NCBI GenBank assembly: GCA_023228645.1 | Contig: JALOAT010000054.1 | Coordinates: 1 to 24,983, forward strand | Direction: 5' to 3' | DNA from: Gammaproteobacteria bacterium | GTDB taxonomy: Bacteria; Pseudomonadota; Gammaproteobacteria; Thiohalomonadales; Thiohalomonadaceae | DNA: 24,983 nt | Shown: piece by piece, positions 6,495 through 12,891 of the stretch | Position numbering within the stretch: the stretch's first letter is position 1 | How the letters are laid out: every line of letters starts with the position of its first letter | Position numbers and translations under genes: made by a program | Notes under the pieces: model-generated | Seen by the model: only the letters and a program-made list of their open reading frames with translations | Told to the model about the DNA's origin: nothing | Database searches by the model: none

Positions 6495-6884
6495 TTGTTT
6501 AAAAATTCTAGAAAACAAGGTGATGCTGGCTTGGGTCAAGCAATAGCTTGGTTGACTATGAAAGGATATGCTATTAGTATTCCACTAACTGACAATCAAG
6601 ATTATGATCTAGTTGCTGAAATTGACGGTGATTTAAAGAAAATTCAAGTCAAGACCGGAACTAGAATTAGTGATAATGGTATTGGGATGATCTATCTTAA
6701 TGTTGATGGGGGAAATCGAAGCGGAACCGGTAAATTTAAAAATTTAGACGACCAACATTGGGATTATTTATTTGGTTATCATTTGGATACAAAAGAGATT
6801 ATTTTTATACCTAAAAATGAAATATGCTCAAAAAGCCAAATCAATTTAGGTGAAAAATATAGAGACTGGATTTCAAAAATCTAG
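6495..6884 (+). CDS. PD-(D/E)XK homing-type endonuclease
   Basis: 129 aa. The sequence GDAGLGQAIAWLTMKGYAIS, then SIPLTDNQDYDLVAEIDGDLKKIQVKT, matches the PDDEXK endonuclease family that includes intron-encoded I-Ssp6803I-like enzymes (Pfam PD-(D/E)XK endonuclease). The putative catalytic residues are D38/D40 of DYDLV and Q/K of IQVKT (about residues 51-54). Translation most likely starts at TTG 6495, because GGAG lies 7 nt upstream and the nearby ATG 6491 is stopped after three codons. It sits between two tRNA-Tyr genes, the usual kind of site for a homing endonuclease that cuts tRNA loci. The stop is TAG. Confidence 0.8.
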   Translation: MFKNSRKQGDAGLGQAIAWLTMKGYAISIPLTDNQDYDLVAEIDGDLKKIQVKTGTRISDNGIGMIYLNVDGGNRSGTGKFKNLDDQHWDYLFGYHLDTKEIIFIPKNEICSKSQINLGEKYRDWISKI

Positions 6885-7105
6885 TCTTGAAACTAACTTG
6901 TAGAGGATCTGGTGAAAGGTATTTTATACCGAAGGGACCAGCTATTCTACCGCGAGATGCGAGATCCGACCCCAAGTAAGTGGGAGTCAAACCGGGTAAG
7001 ATGGCGTAATGGAAACATAAGCGTAGACTTACTTTGGGGAGATTGGAGGTTGTGCTACCGGCTAAGTTATGTTTGAAACAAGTTCTTACTAAGCTTGTTT
7101 CGTTT
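6885..7105 (+). ncRNA. structured non-coding RNA between endonuclease and tRNA-Tyr
   Basis: No ORF or tRNA. Several long-range complementarities suggest a folded RNA: GGATCT/AGATCC around a nested CTGGT/ACCAG and GGTAT/ATACC hairpin; 6970-6980 (CCCCAAGTAAG) with 7028-7039; AAACATAA (7013-7020) with TTATGTTT (7067-7074); and a perfect 8-bp hairpin GAAACAAG (7075-7082)/CTTGTTTC (7094-7101) just before tRNA-Tyr. These pairs cannot all form at once. No known family is recognised. Confidence 0.4.
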
Positions 7106-7190
7106 GGGTGATATGACACAGTGGAGGGTCACCAGTCTGTAAAACTGGCGCCGAAAGGCACGGTAGGTTCGAACCCTACATCACCCACCA
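7106..7190 (+). tRNA. tRNA-Tyr (GTA), third copy
   Basis: Acceptor GGGTGAT/ATCACCC, A73, encoded CCA. Anticodon arm CCAGT-CTGTAAA-ACTGG gives GTA; variable arm GCC-GAAA-GGC. Confidence 0.95.
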
Positions 7191-7207
7191 AATTTGAAAG
7201 GCTATGA

Positions 7208-7453
7208 ATGATTTTTACTATTGGTAAAAAAGAATGGTATGATCAATGGATAGTTGAACAAGGCCCGCTTTTTAAAAAACGTGGCAAAGATGATGAATAC
7301 AGTGGTGGGTCTGCATTTTTATGCATTGGTAAAGCAATAAAAAATTGTCCGCCTGGATATGCAATTTACATACTTGACACTAATATTGATAATTTGTATG
7401 AAGTAAATGGTAATTTGCATATTATAGAAAGTTGTAGGATTTGTTTAATATGA
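7208..7453 (+). CDS. small hypothetical protein, 81 aa (paralogue of 8819 gene)
   Basis: Begins MIFTIGKKEWYDQWIVEQG and ends with a NIDNLY...HIIESCRICL block. The gene at 8819 has the same plan (MFYTIGRSDWYNKWIIEQG, then TTIDNIY...HIKESCRIVL), so the two are clear paralogues 1.6 kb apart. The family is unknown to me; Trp/Tyr at the N-terminus and the conserved ESCRI end are its hallmarks. The stop overlaps the next ATG (ATGA, 7450). Confidence 0.7.
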   Translation: MIFTIGKKEWYDQWIVEQGPLFKKRGKDDEYSGGSAFLCIGKAIKNCPPGYAIYILDTNIDNLYEVNGNLHIIESCRICLI

Positions 7454-7641
7454 AAGCAAGTGTTTGTCAAATGTATGTCAATCCAGACGGTGTTATTCTC
7501 CGACGTTGTCCAGATATGGGCGAGCATCAGCAGATGGTTGACCAATGGATTAAAGATGCTAAGATAGAAGGTGAATATTTTGACGACGTTTTCTTCTTTA
7601 GTAATAAAGATGATTACAATACTTTAAAGTTTTTCAAATGA
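7450..7641 (+). CDS. small hypothetical protein, 63 aa
   Basis: ATG 7450 overlaps the preceding stop (ATGA), and its own stop overlaps the next start (ATGA, 7638). The C-terminal block FFFSNKDDYNTLKFF resembles the ends of the next two genes (WFKTEEDLNIAKLL; WFYFKTIEDYTTIILI), so the three are probably diverged copies of one small phage family. Function unknown. Confidence 0.65.
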   Translation: MKASVCQMYVNPDGVILRRCPDMGEHQQMVDQWIKDAKIEGEYFDDVFFFSNKDDYNTLKFFK

Positions 7642-7847
7642 TTTGTCCTTATACTTTTGAAGCTTTTAACTTTAAAATAATGGTTAATACTAGGCAAATA
7701 ATGAAAGATACAGCCTTCTTTGAAGGACTTGATAGTCAGAATATTGATTTTCGGTTAGGGTGGAATAGTTGGCCACCAGATATGGCAGTTGGTCCTATTT
7801 GGTTTAAGACTGAAGAAGACTTAAACATTGCTAAATTATTATTATAA
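7638..7847 (+). CDS. small hypothetical protein, 69 aa
   Basis: Coupled by ATGA to the preceding gene. It has a central WNSWPPDMAVGPIWF segment and the C-terminal FKTEEDLNIAKLL block shared with its neighbours at 7450 and 7941. Function unknown. Confidence 0.65.
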   Translation: MICPYTFEAFNFKIMVNTRQIMKDTAFFEGLDSQNIDFRLGWNSWPPDMAVGPIWFKTEEDLNIAKLLL

Positions 7848-7851
7848 TAAT

Positions 7852-7928
7852 GGCCCCAGCGTCTGACACGGATAGGACACTAGCCTCTCAAGCTGGAGAA
7901 CCGGGTTCGAGCCCCGGTGGGGCTACCA
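7852..7928 (+). tRNA. tRNA-Glu (CTC)
   Basis: Acceptor GGCCCCA/TGGGGCT, A73, encoded CCA. Anticodon arm CTAGC-CTCTCAA-GCTGG gives CTC, which reads GAG. Leader 1 contains two GAG codons, matching this tRNA. Confidence 0.93.
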
Positions 7929-7940
7929 AAGGAACAAATT

Positions 7941-8135
7941 ATGTTTGATACCTTTACTGCACCAAACGGTGAAGAATATGAATTTAGGTTAACTGAACAA
8001 TTGAGGCCATTAGACCAACGCCAATGGCAAATAATGGACTTGTGCAAAAATACCAATATACCTTACGTCTATTGGAATGGATGGTTTTATTTTAAAACTA
8101 TTGAAGATTACACTACTATAATTTTAATATTTTAA
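7941..8135 (+). CDS. small hypothetical protein, 64 aa
   Basis: Starts at ATG 7941 (AAAGGAAC upstream). An in-frame extension to 7917 lies inside tRNA-Glu and is rejected. The C-terminal FYFKTIEDYTTIILI block repeats that of the two genes before the tRNA. Function unknown. Confidence 0.65.
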   Translation: MFDTFTAPNGEEYEFRLTEQLRPLDQRQWQIMDLCKNTNIPYVYWNGWFYFKTIEDYTTIILIF

Positions 8136-8138
8136 ATT

Positions 8139-8209
8139 GCTGCTATCGTATAAAGGTATAATACACCACGATTAATCAGGAGATGCAGTTTCAAAGGCTG
8201 CTGGCGGCA
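8139..8209 (+). tRNA. degenerate tRNA-like element
   Basis: GCTGCTA (8139-8145) pairs fully with TGGCGGC (8202-8208) as a 7-bp acceptor stem including G-U pairs. A D-arm GTAT/ATAC with GG in its loop and a T-like stem GCAG/CTGC are present. The region between holds no proper anticodon stem. Probably a decayed tRNA or a tRNA mimic. Confidence 0.4.
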
Positions 8210-8211
8210 CC

Positions 8212-8305
8212 TATGAGTCAAAACTACTAAAGACGAATGGTAGAGTCAGCCCGCTCTTATACGGGATAATAGCTGGTTCGATTCCAGTTAGTAGTTTTGG
8301 CCATA
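8212..8305 (+). tRNA. tRNA-like gene with 8-nt anticodon loop and extended acceptor stem
   Basis: The core 8223-8296 has acceptor ACTACTA/TAGTAGT, D-arm GAC/GTC, T-arm GCTGG-TTCGATT-CCAGT. The anticodon arm is 4 bp (CCCG/CGGG) with an 8-nt loop CTCTTATA; the 27-48 interval is one base longer than standard. The acceptor stem continues outward: 8212-8229 pairs with 8289-8305 over 17 bp with one bulged A. No CCA is encoded. Amino-acid identity cannot be assigned. Confidence 0.6.
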
Positions 8306-8309
8306 CAAT

Positions 8310-8410
8310 GGGCCAATAGTGTATGACGAAACGCTAATTAATTAGTAAAGTAGGCGGTGAGCACGGGCTTCATACAGGGTCTAGGATGGGTTCGATCCCC
8401 ATTTGGTCCA
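8310..8410 (+). tRNA. degenerate tRNA-like element with enlarged D region
   Basis: GGGCCAA pairs with TTGGTCC (8403-8409), discriminator A; a T-arm ATGGG-TTCGATC-CCCAT is good. The interval between is about 70 nt, too long, and no anticodon stem closes around CTTCATA. The element lies between the two tRNA-like units with TATGAG flanks. Confidence 0.45.
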
Positions 8411-8448
8411 CACGTTGACAAACTTAATCAAATTCGCTATGTTGCATC

Positions 8449-8546
8449 TATGAGCCAGGCGGCGGGAGTAGAACAGTGGTACTTCACCTCCATCCCAGGA
8501 GGAGATTGTAGGTTCGATTCCTACCTTGCCGCCCGTCCTGGCCATA
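8449..8546 (+). tRNA. tRNA-like gene with extended stem (possible Gly CCC)
   Basis: The core 8460-8532 has CGGCGGG/CTTGCCG, D-arm AGTA/TACT and T-arm GTAGG-TTCGATT-CCTAC. The anticodon stem CCTCC/GGAGG encloses only six bases (ATCCCA), or a 4-bp stem encloses eight. The flanks TATGAGCCAGG (8449-8459) and CCTGGCCATA (8537-8546) pair with a bulged A exactly as in the unit at 8212. No CCA is encoded. Identity is uncertain. Confidence 0.5.
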
Positions 8547-8562
8547 CACTGAAAGGATAGCT

Positions 8563-8817
8563 GTGGGTTTTGAAGAGACATTGAGGCGAGCAGAAATTGC
8601 TATGATGGGAGTTGATGCTTTTAAACGCCAATTTAATATCTCTGACTCTTTATCATTGGATAAGGAAGCCAGTAAACGTGTAATGATTTATTATGCTGCT
8701 CCAAAACCACACCGATATGGATTTTTCACATCCACAAATCCTTCAGCAAGGGAGGCTTATTTTACTGATATAGTCTCCAATTACTCAAAACAAACTAAAA
8801 ATTTAATTTGGTGCTAA
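8563..8817 (+). CDS. small hypothetical protein, 84 aa
   Basis: GTG start at 8563 with AAAGGA upstream, the only reasonable start. MGFEETLRRAEIAMMGVDAFKRQF suggests a helical N-terminus; the rest is mixed. The stop is one base from the next ATG. Function unknown. Confidence 0.6.
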   Translation: MGFEETLRRAEIAMMGVDAFKRQFNISDSLSLDKEASKRVMIYYAAPKPHRYGFFTSTNPSAREAYFTDIVSNYSKQTKNLIWC

Positions 8818-8818
8818 A

Positions 8819-9070
8819 ATGTTTTATACAATTGGGCGAAGCGATTGGTACAACAAATGGATAATTGAACAAGGGTCCTCTTTTAAAAAGCTAGGCTGTT
8901 CAAGTGACTATGTTGGCGGATCAGCATATTTCAGCTATGAGGATGCTGAAAGGGCCTGTCCATTAGGATATTCCGTTTATGGATTGATTACAACCATTGA
9001 TAACATATATCAAATTGGTCATAATTATCATATTAAAGAAAGTTGTAGGATAGTGTTGTGCAACCAATAA
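8819..9070 (+). CDS. small hypothetical protein, 83 aa (paralogue of 7208 gene)
   Basis: Same layout as the gene at 7208: an N-terminal FYTIGRSDWYNKWIIEQG motif, a GGSAYFS segment (GGSAFLC in the paralogue) and the ESCRI-type end. Two copies a short distance apart point to local duplication. Function unknown. Confidence 0.7.
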   Translation: MFYTIGRSDWYNKWIIEQGSSFKKLGCSSDYVGGSAYFSYEDAERACPLGYSVYGLITTIDNIYQIGHNYHIKESCRIVLCNQ

Positions 9071-9390
9071 TGAATGGCTTCTTCACTTCAAAAATGGGCG
9101 TCCCGGAATTTGCCCAGGACATACTTCGTCTTAGAAGAGAATATGAAGATGAAATCGATAGTTTGGTTAATTATAAGCAAAATGGTATTATAAGTACCCA
9201 AACATTGATGGAAAGAACAAGTTCAGCGGTTGAGAAATATGATCAGCTTTTCATCAATGCGTTCAATAGTCTAAGTATTGCAAACCGAATTGATCTAATA
9301 TCTAAATGGGTAGAATTTAATAATTTTGCTGAACAGGGAATTTTTGAAGACAGTGAAATTTTATTAGCGGCAGCAAGGATTGTTCGATGA
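9070..9390 (+). CDS. hypothetical helical protein, 106 aa
   Basis: ATG 9070 overlaps the previous stop (TAATG); GTG 9058 would add four residues. The protein is charged and largely helical (ILRLRREYEDEIDSL), with a C-terminal block similar in layout to the next gene. The stop overlaps the next ATG (9387). Function unknown. Confidence 0.65.
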   Translation: MNGFFTSKMGVPEFAQDILRLRREYEDEIDSLVNYKQNGIISTQTLMERTSSAVEKYDQLFINAFNSLSIANRIDLISKWVEFNNFAEQGIFEDSEILLAAARIVR

Positions 9391-9698
9391 ATGTGAAAGA
9401 ATTTGAAGAACAATTTCATAAATTGCACGAAGTCTACAGTCATAAAAGTAATGAAATGGGCGTTCGCCTTAAAGCAAAATACGAAAAAGAGGTCAAAGAG
9501 CTCTCAGAGCAAATAGATAATGAATTATTTGACGAAATTGGCAAATTATTTAAGAGTATGGATTTTGAGGACAAGGTTTATTTCTTAGAAATTTATGTAG
9601 CCAGACACAAATTGGCCAAATATATAGAACCACACGAATTGACAGCTTTGCGAATTATGGAATGGCCATATTTAAAATATTTAGAAACGAGGGAATAA
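9387..9698 (+). CDS. hypothetical coiled-coil-like protein, 103 aa
   Basis: ATGA coupling with the preceding gene. It is rich in Glu/Lys heptad-like stretches (KAKYEKEVKELSEQIDNELF), suggesting a helical or coiled-coil protein; size and layout resemble the preceding gene, so the pair may be paralogous. Function unknown. Confidence 0.65.
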   Translation: MNVKEFEEQFHKLHEVYSHKSNEMGVRLKAKYEKEVKELSEQIDNELFDEIGKLFKSMDFEDKVYFLEIYVARHKLAKYIEPHELTALRIMEWPYLKYLETRE

Positions 9699-9700
9699 AA

Positions 9701-10510
9701 ATGGTAGTACATTGGGTAATTGATCGAGCATTAGGTAGAGCAGAGGGTGGTTATGAGCACCTTGTAAATTGCCTTGAACGTACTGGTACGCCATATACTC
9801 TTGTCCGCAAGCCACCGTTTGCTGATTATCTAATCGGATTGGGTGACGATCATACGCCCATTACTATCGACGTTCCAAATCCAGTATTTGTTACTGGAAC
9901 GACTTCAATGCGTCTTGTCTGTGAAAAAATGGATTGGAATCCAGGATATATTGATGCGCCAGGTCAGGAAGAGCTTAAAGCTCATTGGGGTGATGAACTC
10001 TTAAACTATGATTCAATTGTAGGTACTTTTAGAGATATACAGCCACCTCCTGGAGCATTCTTCATCCGTCCTGTTGAAGATACAAAATCTTTCTCTGGTC
10101 AAATTATGGATGAAGCAACTCAATTTGAATATTGGCGAAAGAGTTTGATTGATATTGAAAATTCAGTCACTACATTGAAGCCGGATGATTTAATTATGAT
10201 GGCTCCGTTGAAACGTATCTATGCAGAGTATAGACTTTATGTAGTTGATGGTGAAATTATCACAGGATCGAGATACAAACTTGGCAACAAAGTTTTTTAT
10301 ACCACCGATCTTGACCCTGGTATGATAGAATACGCCAAGGAGCGAATTAAGGAATATTGTCCACGTAGAGCATTGTGTCTTGATATTGCTGAAATTGAAG
10401 GTGAAAAGGTAACCTATAAGGTTATTGAAACTAACGCTATATCAAGTTCAGGATTTTATGCTTGTGATATGGCAAAGTTTGCAGATGCAATCAATGGCGC
10501 ATTCAGTTAA
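9701..10510 (+). CDS. R2K-type ATP-grasp protein (DUF4343-like)
   Basis: 269 aa from ATG 9701 (GAGGG upstream; an earlier in-frame ATG at 9662 lies in the previous gene). Features of the R2K clade of ATP-grasp proteins found in phages and related elements: AFFIRPVEDTKSFSGQI (phosphate/nucleotide-binding region), an EYRLYVVDGEIITGSRYK block, and CLDIAEIEGEKVTYKVIETN near the C-terminus, with metal-binding E and N. ATP-grasp enzymes form carboxylate-amine or thiol bonds at ATP expense. R2K members are thought to modify peptides or proteins, but the substrate is unknown. A 9-bp hairpin overlaps its stop codon. Confidence 0.75.
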   Translation: MVVHWVIDRALGRAEGGYEHLVNCLERTGTPYTLVRKPPFADYLIGLGDDHTPITIDVPNPVFVTGTTSMRLVCEKMDWNPGYIDAPGQEELKAHWGDELLNYDSIVGTFRDIQPPPGAFFIRPVEDTKSFSGQIMDEATQFEYWRKSLIDIENSVTTLKPDDLIMMAPLKRIYAEYRLYVVDGEIITGSRYKLGNKVFYTTDLDPGMIEYAKERIKEYCPRRALCLDIAEIEGEKVTYKVIETNAISSSGFYACDMAKFADAINGAFS

Positions 10511-10522
10511 TGGTGCGCCATT
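10493..10522 (+). promoter_or_regulatory. hairpin at the end of the ATP-grasp gene
   Basis: A perfect 9-bp inverted repeat, AATGGCGCA (10493-10501)/TGCGCCATT (10514-10522), spans the stop codon. No T-run follows, so it may be a pause or 3'-end protection signal rather than an intrinsic terminator. Its right arm touches the -35 of the next promoter. Confidence 0.45.
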
Positions 10523-10549
10523 GACTTCCCCTTTGTGTGATTGTATAAA
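10521..10549 (+). promoter_or_regulatory. sigma70-like promoter
   Basis: TTGACT (10521-10526), 17-bp spacer, TATAAA (10544-10549), directly upstream of the gene at 10575. Confidence 0.7.
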
Positions 10550-10574
10550 CACATAAATTTATAGGAGATTTTTA

Positions 10575-10946
10575 ATGACTGGTCTGATTTATGTCGCTTC
10601 ACCTTATAGTGATCCTGACAAACAAGTAGTTCAACTTAGAATGAACAAATTTGCCGGAATTATGGCGAAGCTTATTGAGCACAAATTCCACCCAGTTAGC
10701 CCATTACTCAATCACTATTTGGCCGATGTAGTTACTGTCAATTTCCCACTAACTTGGGACTGGTGGCAGGATTATTCCCGTTTACTCCTTTCAAAGTGTG
10801 ATCATATGATTGTGATTGGTCCTGATTGGGAAAAATCAACAGGGACAATGGCAGAAATTGAAATAGCCACTGAATTGAGCATTCCAATCAGCTATTTGAC
10901 AACTTATAAAGATATTGAAAATTTCATCAATCCTGTAGTAGACTGA
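10575..10946 (+). CDS. DUF1937-like nucleoside 2-deoxyribosyltransferase-fold protein
   Basis: 123 aa starting with LIYVASPYSDPD, a hallmark of the DUF1937/DUF4406 proteins that adopt the nucleoside 2-deoxyribosyltransferase fold. Later blocks are also typical: WDWWQDYSRLLLSKCDHMIVIG and GTMAEIEIATEL, the latter containing the conserved Glu of the family. Such proteins are common in phages and may act on nucleotides; the substrate is not established. The start ATG has TAGGAG upstream and the gene has its own promoter. Confidence 0.75.
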   Translation: MTGLIYVASPYSDPDKQVVQLRMNKFAGIMAKLIEHKFHPVSPLLNHYLADVVTVNFPLTWDWWQDYSRLLLSKCDHMIVIGPDWEKSTGTMAEIEIATELSIPISYLTTYKDIENFINPVVD

Positions 10947-10969
10947 AAGAAAAGCTATGCAGGTAATTT

Positions 10970-11380
10970 ATGATAAAAATCGAAAAGCCGTGGGGAAATT
11001 ATATCTCTTTATATGAGGGAGATTTACCTTATGATAAAATACAAATCAAAACATTGACAGTTTTGTCAGGCCAACGACTTTCACTACAATCGCATAAACA
11101 TAGAAAAGAATATTGGTTAGTAGTTTCAGGAAATCCTACTATTGAGGTAGAGCAATCAGAAAGAGACTATTTTATTGGTGATTTAATTAAAATCCTTCCC
11201 AATCAAAGACATAGATTGTCTAATCAATATACTGACCCAGTTGTAGTAGTCGAAGTTCAGACTGGTCCATATTTGGGCGAAGATGACATCATTCGCTATG
11301 AGGATGACTATAATCGTGATGATGTTGAGGAAATGCAAAATATAATAAGGCAAACAAAAGAGCAGTCTGGTGAAGAATAA
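10970..11380 (+). CDS. cupin, mannose-6-phosphate isomerase type II-like
   Basis: 136 aa starting IEKPWGNYISLYEG, then SLQSHKHRKEYWLVVSG, then LPNQRHRLSN and VVVVEVQTGPYLGEDDIIRYEDDYNR. This is the cupin domain of type II phosphomannose isomerase as in the C-terminus of ManC, with metal-binding His residues and the closing ED-IxRxEDxYGR motif (here with N for G). The activity would be fructose-6-P to mannose-6-P. It pairs functionally with the phosphomannomutase-like protein at 2783. A fused guanylyltransferase domain is absent. Confidence 0.85.
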   Translation: MIKIEKPWGNYISLYEGDLPYDKIQIKTLTVLSGQRLSLQSHKHRKEYWLVVSGNPTIEVEQSERDYFIGDLIKILPNQRHRLSNQYTDPVVVVEVQTGPYLGEDDIIRYEDDYNRDDVEEMQNIIRQTKEQSGEE

Positions 11381-11570
11381 AAAACTTAGTACAGTTTACT
11401 TGCCTAAAGAACTGGACGACTGCCTTAAAGAGATGGCGCTTATGTTTTCATCAAGTGGTGAAACAATATCAGTCAACCAATTAATTGGTGCAATTTTATG
11501 TTTCCAATTTGGTGATTTGGAAGCTATTGACAATGATCTTTTAAGAACATATTATACGCTCCTTAGTTGA
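11370..11570 (+). CDS. small protein, possible ribbon-helix-helix, 66 aa
   Basis: GTG 11370 overlaps the cupin gene by 11 nt. LSTVYLPKELDDCLKEMALMF, followed by ISVNQLIGAIL, could be a beta strand and two helices of a ribbon-helix-helix DNA-binding protein, but the match is only by pattern. Other function is possible. Confidence 0.45.
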   Translation: MKNKKLSTVYLPKELDDCLKEMALMFSSSGETISVNQLIGAILCFQFGDLEAIDNDLLRTYYTLLS

Positions 11571-11592
11571 GAGTTATTTGGAGGAAAATATA

Positions 11593-12214
11593 ATGCTACG
11601 TGGTACACGTTTGATTGAGGGCAAGGAAGCTCAAACATTTAATGAAGTAATTGATACCTTTCGGAGGTTAGTTCATCCAGTCTGATTTCGAAGAAATCAT
11701 TGTTCCCAGTATTTGGGAACAAGAAACCTTTTTGGCCAAAACTGGCCCAGAACTATCTAAACAAATGTGGACCTTTAAGGATAAAGGTGATCGAGACGTT
11801 TGTTTGATTCCTGAAGTTACCGGTATTTTTCAAGAAACTTGGCGTGAAAAATGGTCCAAGTCAATGAAATTCCGTAAAGTGTTTTACGTACAACGCTGTT
11901 ATAGGTATGAAAGGCCGCAAGCTGGCCGTTATCGTGAATTTACGCAATTGGGTATTGAAATCCTTGGTAACTATGATAATGGTGATCAAGAGGCTCAAGA
12001 TTTGTTGAAAGCTGGTCTTGACGCAATTGGTGTAGAGTATGAATTTGATTCAACCGCGACACGTGGTCTCGGATACTACACTGAGCTTGGTTTTGAAGCT
12101 CGTTGCGAATCACTTGGTGCGCAAAAGCAAGTAGCAGGCGGCGGCCGTTATGCTGAAGGTGTTGGATGGGCTATTGGTGTTGACCGACTGGTTTTAGCTA
12201 AAATGAATAAATGA
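11593..12214 (+). CDS. hisS: minimal histidyl-tRNA synthetase with frame break
   Basis: ATG 11593 (GGAGG, 8 nt spacing) encodes MLRGTRLIEGKEAQ... to codon 30, then TGA at 11683. The rest of HisRS continues in the +1 frame from TCT 11681 (SDFEEIIVPSIWEQETFL). A TAG at 11669 in that frame means the N-terminus cannot start there. The joined protein is about 207 aa against about 420 usual. It keeps motif 2 (RYERPQAGRYREF), the histidine A-like RGLGYY and histidine B GGGRY, and motif 3 (GWAIGVDRLVL), but lacks the insertion domain and the anticodon-binding domain. Either programmed +1 frameshifting, a disabling mutation or an assembly error explains the break; both halves are otherwise intact. Array 1 upstream carries two tRNA-His genes. 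Confidence 0.85.
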
Positions 12215-12244
12215 TTATTTTAATTGTAATTCTTTTACATATTA

Positions 12245-12288
12245 TAATACCAGTGCCTTATTGGATAAGCACTGGTATTATTAGTTTT
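12245..12288. terminator. bidirectional intrinsic terminator
   Basis: Arms 12245-12256 and 12269-12280 (TAATACCAGTGC/GCACTGGTATTA) with a partly paired loop, followed on the plus strand by TTAGTTTTTT. It lies between hisS and the convergent minus-strand gene. Confidence 0.8.
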
Positions 12289-12306
12289 TTCCTATCAAAA
12301 ATTTTA

Positions 12307-12891
12307 TTAGGCATCCTGTTTGACTTTTTCAATAGTAAAGGTAGAACCAGTTTTTCTACCGTGAATGGTGCCGATGTCTGATATTTTTACACTATATCCT
12401 ATCGCATTTAAATCTGATTTAAATCTATTAATCAATTTGGTATAAAGATCAATTCTATTTTCATCCTTATCGGCAGTAAATTCAATTTTATTCGGATGTT
12501 CTCGATTGATAAAATCTTTAGCAATTTGAATGACTGTACCAAATACCTGAATACTTGATTGACCCATCATTCCGCTGTTTGAAAATCTTGGTCCGTGGAC
12601 AGCGCTAAATTCTAAATTATAGTCATCGTCGTCTCCACCATTCATTGGCAGAAAATCTACATTATAGTCCATATTTCCTACTTTAAATTTAGCAGAAGTG
12701 TCATAAGTCCATTTGTAATCTACAGCTTCGTGGAGATCAATCTTCCCACCTGGATTGATTGGCGGATTGCCATTCTTATCAACCTTATTTCCGAATTTTT
12801 TTGATTGTTTAGATATTTCGTCAACACCTACATCAACGGTTGTATTGACACCTTTCACTATCTTTCCTACTCCAAATTCATATAATCTCAT
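12307..12891 (-). CDS. phage hypothetical protein, 194 aa
   Basis: The only clear minus-strand gene in the window. It begins MRLYEFGVGKIVKG, a start common to structural or accessory proteins of T4-like and cyanophage-type viruses. Its C-terminal half has KIEFTADKDENRIDLYTKLINRF, a pattern recurrent in uncharacterised phage proteins. A DDDD cluster lies at mid-length (GGDDDDYNLEF). No catalytic motif is recognised. It ends toward the terminator at 12245 and its promoter would lie in the 12.9-kb region. Confidence 0.7.
   Translation of the reverse strand: MRLYEFGVGKIVKGVNTTVDVGVDEISKQSKKFGNKVDKNGNPPINPGGKIDLHEAVDYKWTYDTSAKFKVGNMDYNVDFLPMNGGDDDDYNLEFSAVHGPRFSNSGMMGQSSIQVFGTVIQIAKDFINREHPNKIEFTADKDENRIDLYTKLINRFKSDLNAIGYSVKISDIGTIHGRKTGSTFTIEKVKQDA

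Noticed and set aside
8310..8410. Opal-suppressor tRNA (loop CTTCATA would give TCA)
   Set aside because: The bases on each side do not form an anticodon stem, so the anticodon cannot be assigned; all stops in the window behave as normal stops.
8357..8560. 67-aa plus-strand ORF and the opposing minus-strand ORF over tRNA-like units
   Set aside because: Both run through T-arms and acceptor stems; no ribosome binding site.
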